Positions 14,610 to 23,149 of a DNA stretch of 35,722 bases are shown in pieces. Location of the stretch: positions 1-35,722 of the IMG/VR virus record IMGVR_UViG_3300032516_000087. The stretch is one strand, 5' to 3'. This stretch comes from a virus. The notes under the pieces are model-generated. The model was not told the origin of the DNA. It did not search any database and saw only the letters and a list, made by a program, of their open reading frames with translations. The stretch's first letter is position 1, and every line of letters begins with the position of its first letter. Both the position numbers and the translations under genes were made by a program.

Positions 14610-16852
14610 ACTTGCTGCAAATCGAGGACGGTCCCGGCCAGATACGCCTCTTTGACGATGCCGGTCACGTTGAGTTTGACCGACCAGCGGCGGGCAATTA
14701 CATCGGTCGGCATGCGCTTGATAACGGAATCGGTAAACGGCCAGGCGTTGAGCACCGCGACCCCATCGGCGTACACGGTGGCCGTGCACGCCCCCTCGCA
14801 GAGCACTTGCAGACAACCGATGTTACGCGGCTTCGGCAGCACAATCTCCCGCGACCACCAGGACGCCGTTCCAACCTCGCCGCCGTCGAAGGCGTAGAGC
14901 TCTCTGCCGCTGCCGACGTACAGGGCGTCGGTGTCGGGCAGCACGAACGCGGCCGTCATGGGGAAGGTGTGCTCGGTGAGCATGCCGGTGGCCTCGTCGA
15001 ACCGGACCATGAACTGCCTGTCGCCGCCGGCCTCGAAAAAGCACACCAACTGCCCATCGTTGGCGGCGAAGCGCATCAGGTGTAGACGCCCGCCGTAGAG
15101 CTCGCGCCACTTCTTGCGACCCCACAGGGACAGGCTTTGCGCGATCGACACCTGGCCGCCAGCGACCAAAGCGATGCCGTCGTTGGTGGCGTAAGCGATG
15201 AACTCGCCCAGGTCGGCGTGGGCGTGCTTGCTCACCGCTCCTTGTTGCGCGGCGAGGCGTTGCTGCACCATGCCGTCCGGGGTGCTGCCGGTGAGCAGGT
15301 ACGGGTAGCCGGTGGTGGTGACTACCACCGAGTTTTGATTCGGCATCAACCGTACCGGCGTCGACGGGTGCAGCTTGGCGTACTCCTTTGGCCAGGCGTG
15401 CGGCCGGTAGGGCTCGCAGATGCAAACTTGCGTGCCTGAAATCCCCGCCAGCATGCCGTTGCCGATGTAGGTCAGGCCGTGCAGATCTGCCGGTGGGACT
15501 TCCCAGGTCCACGATTCGATGATGTCCGAGCCCAGGGCACTGGTCTTGACCCTATCGAGGAACACGTACCCGCCCGACAGGTCGCAATCCAGAGCATAGA
15601 AAAACTCGGTCACTCCACTGGTGCCGGTGGCGGTGCGGTAGACGCGCGCCTTGGTGATCGGCGCGTAGAGGCCGGCGGCTATTGGCGTGACGATCAGGCG
15701 CACCTGCTCGAACACGTTGACGTCGATGCTGGCCGTGGGCGCGGGAATGCTTTCCTCGCCATAGGCGTTGATGAAGGTGTAGGTGTAGGCCCGGCTTTCG
15801 AGCAGGCTGGCGGAAGAATTGGACGTGCCATATTGAATGGTCACGTTCATGCGTGACGTGATGCTCGGGTCGGCAGCGAGGGTGATGACGGCGGCCGGCT
15901 GCGCCAGGTTGAAGCTCGATCCCGACGAGTAGCAATCGAACACGGTCACGGCATCGTCAGCACGCACCGCGATGATCTGCAACATCGGCATCGCCCCTTC
16001 CGGGGTTTTGCCGGCCGGCGTGCTGGTCGGATTCGGTTGGGTTGGATCATCGGAACTGACCGGCACCGCGGGCGCCCCAGCGTCGGAATCGTAGAGAACC
16101 CCGAAGCGCGACAGCGACCACAGCGCCGACACCAGATGTTCGCGGCCCTCGCCGTCGTAAATCTTGACCGCGTAGGCTGGCGAGCCAAGGCTGTCGATGA
16201 TGATGTCCGGGCCGCCGATGGTGATGTTGTCCCTGGCAGTAACCAGGGCCCCTGCGGGGGTCTGGTAAGCGGTCATCAGCAGCGCTTCGGCGGCCACGCT
16301 GCCCGGCGTGGTGGTGGTGAGCACCGCGTTTTTCAGTGGCGGGGTGAACCAATACTTCTTGGCCGGCGTGACCACGTTCAGGTTGACGGTTTGCTCTTGA
16401 TACTTGACCCCGGCGGCCTCGTAGAAGAACTTGGCGGTGATGGTCATGCCGTCGATCGTGCTGTTGATCGAGAGCACCAACGGGGCGGTCGGCGCCGGCA
16501 CCCCGGCCTTGTACTGAACGGCGGGCGCTCCGCCGCTTGGACGCGCCTGGTCCTGAAACGTGAACCACAGGCCATGCGCATCAGTGAAGTAAATGCGGTG
16601 GTACGTATCCTCGATCGCCGGGCCGCGCACCGCATCGACGTCGGTGCTCCAGGACAGGAAATTGATGCCGTCCATCGTGAACAGCGAACGGATGGTGTCG
16701 GTGAACGTGGCGACTAGCCCCATCGCCGGCAGCGGGCGCAGATCGCCCTCGCTGAAATCGACGTGCATGGCCTGGCGACATGCCGCTTGCGGCAGCTTGT
16801 CCGGTTTTAGCCGCGGTATTTCTCCGTTGAAAGCGCGCCAGTCGATGAGCAT
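14606..16852 (-). CDS. Tail nozzle-like protein (P22 gp10/T7 gp12 type), 748 residues
   Basis: The N-terminus (LKPDKLPQAACRQAMHVDF, then GDLRPLPAMG) has the pattern of podovirus nozzle proteins, in which an opening strand is followed by 'K-L-P-x-x-A...G-x-L-x-P'. The rest is beta-rich and repetitive, with Gly/Asp turns at roughly regular spacing and aromatic pairs such as YRTATGTSG and PYLLTGSTPDG, consistent with a beta-propeller-bearing nozzle. Length is within the usual 600-900 residues. It would form the hexameric end of the short tail through which DNA leaves. It overlaps the upstream gene as TAATG and the downstream gene as GTGA. Confidence 0.78.
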   Translation of the reverse strand: MLIDWRAFNGEIPRLKPDKLPQAACRQAMHVDFSEGDLRPLPAMGLVATFTDTIRSLFTMDGINFLSWSTDVDAVRGPAIEDTYHRIYFTDAHGLWFTFQDQARPSGGAPAVQYKAGVPAPTAPLVLSINSTIDGMTITAKFFYEAAGVKYQEQTVNLNVVTPAKKYWFTPPLKNAVLTTTTPGSVAAEALLMTAYQTPAGALVTARDNITIGGPDIIIDSLGSPAYAVKIYDGEGREHLVSALWSLSRFGVLYDSDAGAPAVPVSSDDPTQPNPTSTPAGKTPEGAMPMLQIIAVRADDAVTVFDCYSSGSSFNLAQPAAVITLAADPSITSRMNVTIQYGTSNSSASLLESRAYTYTFINAYGEESIPAPTASIDVNVFEQVRLIVTPIAAGLYAPITKARVYRTATGTSGVTEFFYALDCDLSGGYVFLDRVKTSALGSDIIESWTWEVPPADLHGLTYIGNGMLAGISGTQVCICEPYRPHAWPKEYAKLHPSTPVRLMPNQNSVVVTTTGYPYLLTGSTPDGMVQQRLAAQQGAVSKHAHADLGEFIAYATNDGIALVAGGQVSIAQSLSLWGRKKWRELYGGRLHLMRFAANDGQLVCFFEAGGDRQFMVRFDEATGMLTEHTFPMTAAFVLPDTDALYVGSGRELYAFDGGEVGTASWWSREIVLPKPRNIGCLQVLCEGACTATVYADGVAVLNAWPFTDSVIKRMPTDVIARRWSVKLNVTGIVKEAYLAGTVLDLQQV

Positions 16853-18261
16853 TACAGGGCCGCCATGAGTGAAGGGGGCCGCCGCTTGGCCCGGTTGGTG
16901 AGTGCCACCAGCAGGCTTTCGTTGACGCCCCAGGTTTGGATTGCCGGGGCGATCGGTCCTGTGGGGCCGGCAGCGCCAAGCTGCTTGTAGACCGCTTCGA
17001 CGTTGGTGCTCGAACTCACGTCTTGCAACTGAACAATCTCGGTGTGGCCGGCCGGCGGGGTCCAGTGGGCATTGCCCACGGTGGCGAAGAAGGACGCCAG
17101 CATGCAGTTGGCATCGGTCGGCGTGAGCCCGTTGGAACCAGGCGCATTGATCGCTTGGTGCGGGTCATGCCGCCAAGCGTCGATGGTGTCGGCCCCGGTC
17201 CACGATTCTACGACCGCGGTAACGTAGCACCAGTTGTTCCAGACCCACTCCCACGTTCCGGCAAACGACGGACCTCGACCGAGCCGATAAAACGCCGCCA
17301 CGTACACGTCGGGCGACACGGAGTACAGCGGCAGCAATTGTGACCAGCCGGCCGGGATAGTCAGCAACAGCAGCCCTGGACTGATCGACCAAAATTGCAT
17401 GAAGCACAGCAGAAAATCACCTTCCAGCGGTGACAGCGCGGCCCCGTGACCGAACCGGACCCTGATCCGCGTGGCGAGCGCAGCTTGCGCGGTGCCGACA
17501 GATTGAATTTTGATGCCGTCCGGTGGGACTGGCGGCGGGATTTCGCTGACCACGATCGAGCGAACCTTAGTGTCGATGTGATCGCCAACCACAGCACCAA
17601 AGGCGAAGAACGGCATCACATAGACTTCGCCGGCCGAGCGCAAATTGACTTGCGCGATGGTCAGCGAGTTGGAAAAGATCTGGTCGGCGCTCGAATACGC
17701 TACGGTCAAAATGTTGTTGGTGACGCTGAGGGTAAACGTCCAGGGGATTTTCCCGGACGATGCGGAAGTGTCTTCGAAACTTTCCCCGGTGTTGGCTTGG
17801 GCGCCGTTGTAAACCTCACGCCGATAGACGCTTAGAAACCCCGCGCCATCGAAGTGAAACGTCGCGCCGATCCAGTTTTTCGCTTGCGGGTTCCAGGCTC
17901 CGCTTCCCATGGGGGACGCGTGGACCGCCAACAGCAAATCGAAATCCGCCGTTGCCCCGTCGAGCTCGATCGTGAACGAAACCGAGCAATCCGGGGAACT
18001 CGGGGCCGGCGATGCTTTGAGCAGCGCGAAGTTGTAGCCGCCGGTGGTGAGGTTGTACCAGTATTCCCCGGCCCCGGTCAGTTGGTTCGCCGCCAGAGGG
18101 GCTAAATCGTGGCCGAAAGGCGGCATGCCGTTGCCATTGTTCGCATGGGTGCCGTTATCGAAATCGCACGCCTCCGTGGCCCAGGCATTGCCGGTGCCCG
18201 GCAGGTGGTTCGATAAATCGCCAGTGCCGGGGAACTCGTCGTAAACGACAAGGGTAGTCAC
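16852..18261 (-). CDS. Tail fiber-like protein with probable lectin-type sandwich, 469 residues
   Basis: GTG start at 18261 overlapping the TAG of the upstream gene by one base. A longer frame exists, but it would lie inside that gene and is Arg-rich. Residues 5-70 are Gly/Asn-rich. Residues 70-270 contain alternating hydrophobic strands (for example SVSFTIELDGATADFDLLLA) typical of concanavalin/LamG-like jellyroll domains. The second half has many Trp and aromatic residues (GTWEWVWNNWCYVTAVVESW) and could be a second carbohydrate-binding sandwich. No catalytic motif recognised. A cell-surface binding role is inferred from these traits and from neighbouring fiber genes. Confidence 0.7.
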   Translation of the reverse strand: MTTLVVYDEFPGTGDLSNHLPGTGNAWATEACDFDNGTHANNGNGMPPFGHDLAPLAANQLTGAGEYWYNLTTGGYNFALLKASPAPSSPDCSVSFTIELDGATADFDLLLAVHASPMGSGAWNPQAKNWIGATFHFDGAGFLSVYRREVYNGAQANTGESFEDTSASSGKIPWTFTLSVTNNILTVAYSSADQIFSNSLTIAQVNLRSAGEVYVMPFFAFGAVVGDHIDTKVRSIVVSEIPPPVPPDGIKIQSVGTAQAALATRIRVRFGHGAALSPLEGDFLLCFMQFWSISPGLLLLTIPAGWSQLLPLYSVSPDVYVAAFYRLGRGPSFAGTWEWVWNNWCYVTAVVESWTGADTIDAWRHDPHQAINAPGSNGLTPTDANCMLASFFATVGNAHWTPPAGHTEIVQLQDVSSSTNVEAVYKQLGAAGPTGPIAPAIQTWGVNESLLVALTNRAKRRPPSLMAAL

Positions 18262-18971
18262 TACGCGCAGCCCTTCGCCAATTGGTAGATCCAGAAGGTT
18301 CCATTCCAGCGCGCAAACAGCAGGTCGAGCGCACCAACGCCCGCCGACAGCTGCTTGTCGGCCGCTGCATACAGCGCTTCCCACTTCCCGGCCGGCAGCG
18401 TCCAGGTGTACGCGCCTGCGCCTTGCGTGACTTCCAGGTGGCACACCGCGGGGCCGGCCGGCGGGATGAAGGTGAGCACGCAATTCGCGCTCATGGCCAG
18501 CTTGTGATACAGGCCGGATGTGAAGTACACCGTGTACGCGCCGCCGCTTGCGCCATCGTCGACCGGATCGTTGAAGGAAATCGCCTTGACCCTGGATAGG
18601 TCATTGTTGGTCATATCAATGGGGCCGACCATAGCCCCGCCGATGAGCGGCAACGCCACTACCGCGATCCCCGCCGCCGCCGCGGTCCAGCGCAACTCGA
18701 TCGGGGTGGCGTTGGCGAACGCTCGCCCCTTGGTGCCCTCCTGGGCGCGCACCACGGTCAAGGCGTCGGCCGTGCGCGCCGTGCACTTGACGATTTCATG
18801 GTTGATTTCAATATCCCCGCTCATTTCCCACAGGGTTACGAGGAAGAAGTCGCCGCCGGTGGGGAAGGGAAACTTGTCGCCGGTGTCCGCCGCGACGTTG
18901 ATCGTCGTCGCCGAATTAGAAATGGATCCGGCGAGGGTCGTGCGCGAATTGTTGGAGAACACCTGCGGCAT
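18261..18971 (-). CDS. Tail fiber/collar-type protein, 236 residues
   Basis: The N-terminal half has the form seen in many phage fiber-associated proteins: a start with 'SNNSRTTLAGSIS', then 'FFLVTLWE', then an RAQEGTKGRAFANATPIELRW block in which the Gln-Glu-Gly-Thr...Ala...Phe...Gly/Asn motif is conserved. The C-terminal half has a beta-sandwich ending in a Trp/Tyr motif (FARWNGTFWIYQLAKG), also typical of tail-fiber units. AAGGAG 7 bases before the ATG gives a very strong start. I call it structural and probably a fiber segment or fiber-collar connector. Confidence 0.75.
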   Translation of the reverse strand: MPQVFSNNSRTTLAGSISNSATTINVAADTGDKFPFPTGGDFFLVTLWEMSGDIEINHEIVKCTARTADALTVVRAQEGTKGRAFANATPIELRWTAAAAGIAVVALPLIGGAMVGPIDMTNNDLSRVKAISFNDPVDDGASGGAYTVYFTSGLYHKLAMSANCVLTFIPPAGPAVCHLEVTQGAGAYTWTLPAGKWEALYAAADKQLSAGVGALDLLFARWNGTFWIYQLAKGCA

Positions 18972-18972
18972 G

Positions 18973-19260
18973 TCATAGCTCCTTGACCGTCACGTACACT
19001 TCGTCCTCGAAGCGCTGCCCTTCGGCGGTGTCGACGATCGCCGTGACCTTGTACTTCGTGCGATCCGTACCGGAGTAATAGGCCACCTTGAGCGAGCGCC
19101 CATCACCGAGAATGACCGGCGACACCGACAGCCCGGCGGGCGCGGCGACACACGACACCACCGCGGATACGGTGTCGGTTTTGCTGATGTCCTTGCTGTA
19201 ATTGATGGTGAAGTAATCGCGTTCGCTCGGTTGCTTGGTGACGGTTCCAAGGGTGCTCAT
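18973..19260 (-). other. Possible internal in-frame start for a free 95-residue fiber-tail adaptor
   Basis: ATG at 19260, in frame with the longer gene, preceded by GGAG at a spacing of 10 bases. It begins exactly where the fiber repeats end and the adaptor-like domain starts. An in-frame short product is plausible but not proven; it could equally be a plain fusion. Confidence 0.4.
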
Positions 19261-20427
19261 TTTGTCGGTTCTCCAGATTCTTTGATGCAGCGGCCGGTTG
19301 AATATCCTCACCGCGGCAGGACGGTAGAACAGGGCCCCTTGCGTGCCATGCAGACCAAGGTTGATGTATCCCTCCGCGGCCACGCTTGCGCTCCCGGAGC
19401 ACTGCGCGCTGCCACGGTGCAGCCGGTTGCCGTCGCCTGTCATCGCGGCGGTCCCGGCGAAGGTGGACGTCGCAAGAAGTCGCGTCGCTCCGAGCGCTGC
19501 AATGGTCGCGGTTCCTGCCGGCGCCGCCGCTGCAAACTGAACCCGACGTGACTTCCCAAACACGAACCCTTTGCCGATGATATTTGATAGAGGGAGTCGT
19601 GTGCGCAACGCGCTCGACGCATACGTGCCAGTGCCGACGGCAGCGCCGGCCGCCTGCTTGATCGTGGTGGCAGCTGCCGTCACGGTGCCGGTGCCGTGTG
19701 GCGTTGCTGCCGCCCCTCGAATGATCGTGACCGTCTCCCAATTCCCATCCGACTCAGGAATCTCAATGCCCGCGGTGCCGGTCGGAACTGCCGCGATATT
19801 CCAGCGCACCTTGGTCATGTCGACCGCGAACGCGCCGACCCCGACGACTGGCTGCCGAATGTAGTAGTAGTGAGCGTTGATCTTGACGTCGGACACCCAT
19901 AGCGATCCGACCCCACCGAACGCCACGCTCGGCATGTGGACGCGGACTGCTTTGGGTACAAACAAACCCTTGCCGACGATCGACTTGCTGCTTTTCGGTG
20001 GCTTGAAATACCGCGTGCGCACGGCCGTCGCGCCGATGGTGCCACGGCCAAGAAAACCAGTAGCCGACGTGTTCAGGAATCGAGCGGTCGCCAGTCCGGT
20101 GAACCCTGCACTCGCTTGCTCCGTGCGCAGCGCAGACGCTTGAATGGTCGCCGTTGCCAGTAGCGACGCGGCGCCGGGAACGGCGACGCTGATGGGCGCC
20201 ATGTAGATCGACGCCGCGCCCACGACGGCCGCGTCGCCTTGTTGCATTTTTATCAGCTTGGCAAAAGCAACCCCTTTGCCGATGATCTTCTTAGGCGTGG
20301 TGATGATAACGGTATGCGACGGCGCGGCCGATGCCACACCCACCCCGCCCAGCGTAGCCGATGCGGAGTGGACGTTGCCGAGCCAGCCACCGTTTAGGGC
20401 AGGCCCGTTCAGCTGCCCCAGGTTCAT
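18973..20427 (-). CDS. Repeat-containing tail fiber protein with C-terminal fiber-tail adaptor-like domain, 484 residues
   Basis: Residues 1-385 are Ala/Gly/Thr-rich with recurring 'G-x-G-x-x-A-x-A' strands. They also hold three copies of a longer motif: KIIGKGVAFAK (47-57), KSIVGKGLFVPK (148-159) and SNIIGKGFVFGK (281-292). Residues 390-484 (from MSTLGTVTKQPSERDYF) have the form of a phage fiber-tail adaptor: short Tyr/Lys strands, then 'V-S-V-V-S' and 'Y-K-V-T-A-I-V-D-T' strands. Such adaptors are often separate genes of about 100 residues. The Met at 390 (19260) has a GGAG 10 bases upstream, so the adaptor may also be made alone. The start at 20427 follows the previous stop by 13 bases and has only a weak ribosome-binding site. 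Confidence 0.72.
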   Translation of the reverse strand: MNLGQLNGPALNGGWLGNVHSASATLGGVGVASAAPSHTVIITTPKKIIGKGVAFAKLIKMQQGDAAVVGAASIYMAPISVAVPGAASLLATATIQASALRTEQASAGFTGLATARFLNTSATGFLGRGTIGATAVRTRYFKPPKSSKSIVGKGLFVPKAVRVHMPSVAFGGVGSLWVSDVKINAHYYYIRQPVVGVGAFAVDMTKVRWNIAAVPTGTAGIEIPESDGNWETVTIIRGAAATPHGTGTVTAAATTIKQAAGAAVGTGTYASSALRTRLPLSNIIGKGFVFGKSRRVQFAAAAPAGTATIAALGATRLLATSTFAGTAAMTGDGNRLHRGSAQCSGSASVAAEGYINLGLHGTQGALFYRPAAVRIFNRPLHQRIWRTDKMSTLGTVTKQPSERDYFTINYSKDISKTDTVSAVVSCVAAPAGLSVSPVILGDGRSLKVAYYSGTDRTKYKVTAIVDTAEGQRFEDEVYVTVKEL

Positions 20428-20440
20428 GTTGAACCCGGCG

Positions 20441-20866
20441 TTACTGCACGGTCAGGATGAGCGATCCGATCGCAAACGAGAGCACATCGCTGACCGACAG
20501 TGCTTTGCTCGACGACAGCGCGGAGTGCATGATGAGATTGCCGCCCGAACTGGCGTCGTAGAGCCCCACGTGCGTCACGGTGACCGTGCCCGATCCATTG
20601 TTGGCGGGGTAGGTGAGCGTTTTGGCGTTGCTGCTGACGCCGTTCGCCGGTGCACTCCAGCCGGTAGAAATGGCGGCGCCGGACGCCGCATCCTGGCGCA
20701 CGTAGGCCGGCCAATTCGCCACCTGGACCTCGTTCGCGGTGGTGTTCGCATCGCTCGGGTCCGCAGTGAACAAGGCCACGTAGGACGACGTGGGCACCGA
20801 GGCGCCGCTGCCGCGGAAGAAGTGATTGATGATTGCGTTCTCGGAGTAGTCGCTGAAAGCGGACAT
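20441..20866 (-). CDS. Tail fiber-type small virion protein, 141 residues
   Basis: The opening (MSAFSDYSENAIINHFFRG) followed by YVALFTADPSDA and then a V...G-LYDASSGGNLI block is the standard layout of a widespread small phage structural family often annotated as tail fiber protein. A second member lies at 29142-29588. The protein is a predicted beta-sandwich. GAAGGGGG just upstream of the ATG is a good ribosome-binding site. It follows a terminator-like hairpin, which may limit its expression. Confidence 0.75.
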   Translation of the reverse strand: MSAFSDYSENAIINHFFRGSGASVPTSSYVALFTADPSDANTTANEVQVANWPAYVRQDAASGAAISTGWSAPANGVSSNAKTLTYPANNGSGTVTVTHVGLYDASSGGNLIMHSALSSSKALSVSDVLSFAIGSLILTVQ

Positions 20867-20884
20867 GCTGGCCCCCTTCGGGAT

Positions 20885-21517
20885 TTAGAAAAAATCCGGG
20901 GGGTGGTTCCCCGGTCGCTTGGTAAAGCCCTTCGACACGCGCCAGCCCAGCGCGGCGATGGCCGCGTCGAACTTGCCTCGTTCCAGCCCGGCCAGCGGAG
21001 CGTTTAGCCACGTCGGCAGGGTGAGGATGTTTGACTTGGCCCCGCAGATGAACGCCGCATACTGATCCGCGAACAGCCAATCGGGGATGTCGCTGGTGTC
21101 CTGCCCTGGGCGCACCGACAACTTGAAATCGAGCGCCCAGGCTTCCCCGTTCAGGTTCGGCACCTGCGACAGCACGATGCGGTTGGTGGCGATTTGCGCA
21201 TAGGTCTCGGGCTTCCCGGTGGTGGCATCGGGCCACGCATTGGTGTTGTTGAACCAATCGGGAATCGCCGCGGGCTTGAGAACTTTTCCGTCGAGGCGAA
21301 CTTCGCCAATCTCGATCGGCACCAGCCCCGCACTCAGCGGAATGGTGTAGCGCGGTTCCCCATCCTCGACGTCGACGGGGCCGGGCTCGTCGATCCAACA
21401 TTTGGTGCGCAGCGCGAGCTCGTCGACGGCGAGACGGATCTGCTCGACGATGATCGGCAGCGGCGCCGAGGGAGCCACCAGGGCGACATGGCGCGCCAGG
21501 TCACTGAGGCTTGCCAT
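20885..21517 (-). CDS. Head-tail connector-type protein of unknown family, 210 residues
   Basis: The N-terminal helical part (residues 1-45, with many Leu and Ala) is followed by a beta region including RYTIPLSAGLVPIEIGEVRL and then a helical Trp/Asp-rich segment. Size, mixed fold and position beside a DUF6682-type adaptor gene suggest a connector or adaptor between portal and tail. No sharp motif lets me name it. GGAGG 5 bases before the ATG. The gene overlaps the end of the upstream gene by 17 bases. The last codons carry a terminator-like hairpin. Confidence 0.7.
   Translation of the reverse strand: MASLSDLARHVALVAPSAPLPIIVEQIRLAVDELALRTKCWIDEPGPVDVEDGEPRYTIPLSAGLVPIEIGEVRLDGKVLKPAAIPDWFNNTNAWPDATTGKPETYAQIATNRIVLSQVPNLNGEAWALDFKLSVRPGQDTSDIPDWLFADQYAAFICGAKSNILTLPTWLNAPLAGLERGKFDAAIAALGWRVSKGFTKRPGNHPPDFF
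20889..20914 (-). terminator. Intrinsic terminator overlapping the end of the connector gene
   Basis: On the minus strand CCGGGG pairs with CCCCGG across a 7-base loop, followed at once by A then six T. The stem and T-run encode the last residues (Pro-Pro-Asp-Phe-Phe) and the stop lies next to the T-run. It would separate the connector genes from the fiber genes downstream. With a short 6-bp stem it may act as a partial terminator. Confidence 0.55.
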
Positions 21518-22118
21518 TGCCGCCTCCCGCGGGGGCCGGGCGGGTCACGCCGACGGCCGCGAAAAACGCTTGCAGCAGGCCCGCGGCGCGGTTGCTGTTG
21601 ACGTGTTCCTCGTCGGCCATCTCGGCCATCCCCACCACGTAATCGGCCAGCGGTGGCAGAAAGGAACTCGGCAGATTGATCGGATCGATGCCGGCGTAGG
21701 TGTCCTTGATGTTGACGTGGCGCAGCAGCGCCGCCACGCCCGCACTCGGCGGCGGGTAGAGCACGTAGCGGTCGCGGTCGATGACCACGCCCTGCCGCGG
21801 CACGCCGGCGGTGGTGCTGCGCCAGGTAGGATCCCAGGCCGACAGAGATACAACATCGAGCGGCAGCAGACCGCGCTCATCGGTGCCGCTGCGCACCGCG
21901 GTCACGTTGAGGATTTTCCGGGTGGCGTAGCTTTGCTCTACGCTGTTGGCAACGGTGGGGGCCCACACGTTGACGGCGAACAACTCCGGTTTGGCTTCGC
22001 CCAGGCGCAGCACCCCGTTATTGGCGTGCGCCAGCAATCGGGGCGCTGGGTAACGATCGCTCGCGCCCTGGCCGACCAAGTGCATGGCGCTTGCCGTGAC
22101 GTCGGCCAGGGTGAACAT
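21501..22118 (-). CDS. Head-tail adaptor protein, DUF6682-like, 205 residues
   Basis: The layout fits the DUF6682/phage-adaptor family. An N-terminal helix with L-A-H-A-N-N-G in the position of the usual 'WLNDGQR' is followed by a region with the LLPLDVVSLSAWDP motif and then RYVLYPPP. After that come PSSFLPPLADYVVGMAEM and a C-terminal helix with ANR-type repeats typical of helical-bundle adaptors below the portal. In the family such proteins form a ring bridging portal and tail. The start overlaps the stop of the upstream gene as TGATG. The role is inferred from the family pattern and genome position. Confidence 0.75.
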   Translation of the reverse strand: MFTLADVTASAMHLVGQGASDRYPAPRLLAHANNGVLRLGEAKPELFAVNVWAPTVANSVEQSYATRKILNVTAVRSGTDERGLLPLDVVSLSAWDPTWRSTTAGVPRQGVVIDRDRYVLYPPPSAGVAALLRHVNIKDTYAGIDPINLPSSFLPPLADYVVGMAEMADEEHVNSNRAAGLLQAFFAAVGVTRPAPAGGGNGKPQ

Positions 22119-22483
22119 CAGGCACCCGTGATCGCTTGCAGCGGCGCCAGCGGATCGTCCACCGGCGCCGGTTTCGGCGGCCGGCCGCGGCGTGGTTCAG
22201 GCTTCGCGTCGAGTTTCTCGGCGGCCTCGTCGGCGATGGTCTGCGTTTCGTTGGCCGGCGTCGGCGTGTTGGCGGCCTTCGAGTCGCCCGGTTCCGCCTC
22301 GTAGAACGCGAAGCCCTCGGTGATCGAGAGCAGACGGATCATGTGCGCCAGATCCTTGACTGAGGCAACGTGATCGCCTTTGGCGTTGGGCTTGAAGGCG
22401 TACTCGGTGTCGGGCGACCCGTCCGCGTTCGGCATCGTGATGAACGTGCCGCCGCCGCGGACGATGATGGACCTGATAAGCAT
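22118..22483 (-). CDS. Small virion-operon protein with AT-hook-like C-terminus, 121 residues
   Basis: ATG at 22483 is preceded by AAGGA at 7 bases and is preferred over a GTG eight codons upstream. Residues 1-60 are a compact mixed fold (MLIRSIIVRGGGTFITMPN). The C-terminal half is Pro/Ala/Glu-rich and disordered, containing RRGRPPK at 98-104, which is the core of an AT-hook (Arg-Gly-Arg-Pro with flanking basics). Whether it touches DNA is unknown. It sits between the capsid block, which ends in a terminator just upstream, and the adaptor genes. Confidence 0.7.
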   Translation of the reverse strand: MLIRSIIVRGGGTFITMPNADGSPDTEYAFKPNAKGDHVASVKDLAHMIRLLSITEGFAFYEAEPGDSKAANTPTPANETQTIADEAAEKLDAKPEPRRGRPPKPAPVDDPLAPLQAITGA

Positions 22484-22511
22484 GTAACGATCCTTGGAAA
22501 CAGACACGTTG

Positions 22512-22541
22512 AAAAAAGCGGGGGCGCCATCCGGCGCCCCC
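22512..22541 (-). terminator. Strong intrinsic terminator after the capsid block
   Basis: On the minus strand GGGGGCGCC pairs perfectly with GGCGCCCCC across a 4-base loop, followed by G-C and six T (22512-22517). It lies between the decoration-like gene and the next gene, about 40 bases after the decoration stop. It would end or reduce transcription after the highly expressed capsid genes. Confidence 0.85.
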
Positions 22542-22583
22542 CTTTGACGCCACCGCAGAGGGGAGAAATGGCCTGCGCGGTGA

Positions 22584-23069
22584 TTACGCTCCGTTGATCG
22601 ACGGCCGGTAGAGCATGGTCAGGCCGATCTTCCCGGTCGTGGTCCCGGTGGCCGGCGCCGCCTTGACCAAGATCCCGATCGAGCGATCGAGCGCCTTGTC
22701 GGGCGCGATGCGCAGTGCGGTGACCAGCGTGGGGCGCACCAGGCCGCCGGCTTGCGCCACCGTGCTGGCTGCGAAGATGACCGCCCCGGCGATGGTCCGG
22801 TTGGCCAGCACCGTATCGCCCGGCGTGCCGGCCAGCAGATCGACGTCAAAGGTGATGGTCGGCGTGCCGGTGTCCAGGTCGTCGGCGTCGAGGATGAAAT
22901 CCACCGGCACGCAATTCGCCGGCAGCACGACCATTTCGATCAGGTCGTTGATGACCAGGGCCGCCGCCAGGCTATATTCCGCCCGGACAGCCACCACGTC
23001 GTTCGCGCCTTCCGGGGTCAGCACCGGGCCGTTCTGCGCGACGTTCTTGCTTTGGAAAAGGGATGCCAT
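22584..23069 (-). CDS. Capsid decoration-like protein, 161 residues
   Basis: A compact, mostly beta protein begins MASLFQSKNVAQNGPVLT, with DVVAVRAEYSLAAALVINDL following. It is Ala/Thr/Val-rich, with little charge and no membrane segment. Position immediately after the major capsid gene, length and composition are those of small decoration or stabilising proteins encoded beside capsid genes. I infer that role; no family signature is sharp enough to name. It is the last gene before a terminator. AAAGGA lies upstream of the ATG. Confidence 0.7.
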   Translation of the reverse strand: MASLFQSKNVAQNGPVLTPEGANDVVAVRAEYSLAAALVINDLIEMVVLPANCVPVDFILDADDLDTGTPTITFDVDLLAGTPGDTVLANRTIAGAVIFAASTVAQAGGLVRPTLVTALRIAPDKALDRSIGILVKAAPATGTTTGKIGLTMLYRPSINGA

Positions 23070-23113
23070 GTGGAATGTCCTTTGGAGAGGGGAGGGGTTG
23101 GACTGGTGGAACT

Positions 23114-23133
23114 GCGCGCGAGGCTCCGCGCGC
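23114..23133 (-). other. GC-rich hairpin between capsid and decoration genes
   Basis: GCGCGCG and CGCGCGC at 23114-23120 and 23127-23133 pair across a 6-base loop, with no T-run. It may stabilise the capsid transcript end or modulate flow into the downstream gene. No more than that is visible. Confidence 0.4.
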
Positions 23134-23149
23134 GAGCTCTACGCCTGGA

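Noticed and set aside
16852-18483. Longer start for the lectin-like fiber gene
   Set aside because: Extra upstream residues are Arg/His-rich and overlap the previous gene by 222 bases; a GTG overlapping the previous stop gives a clean start.
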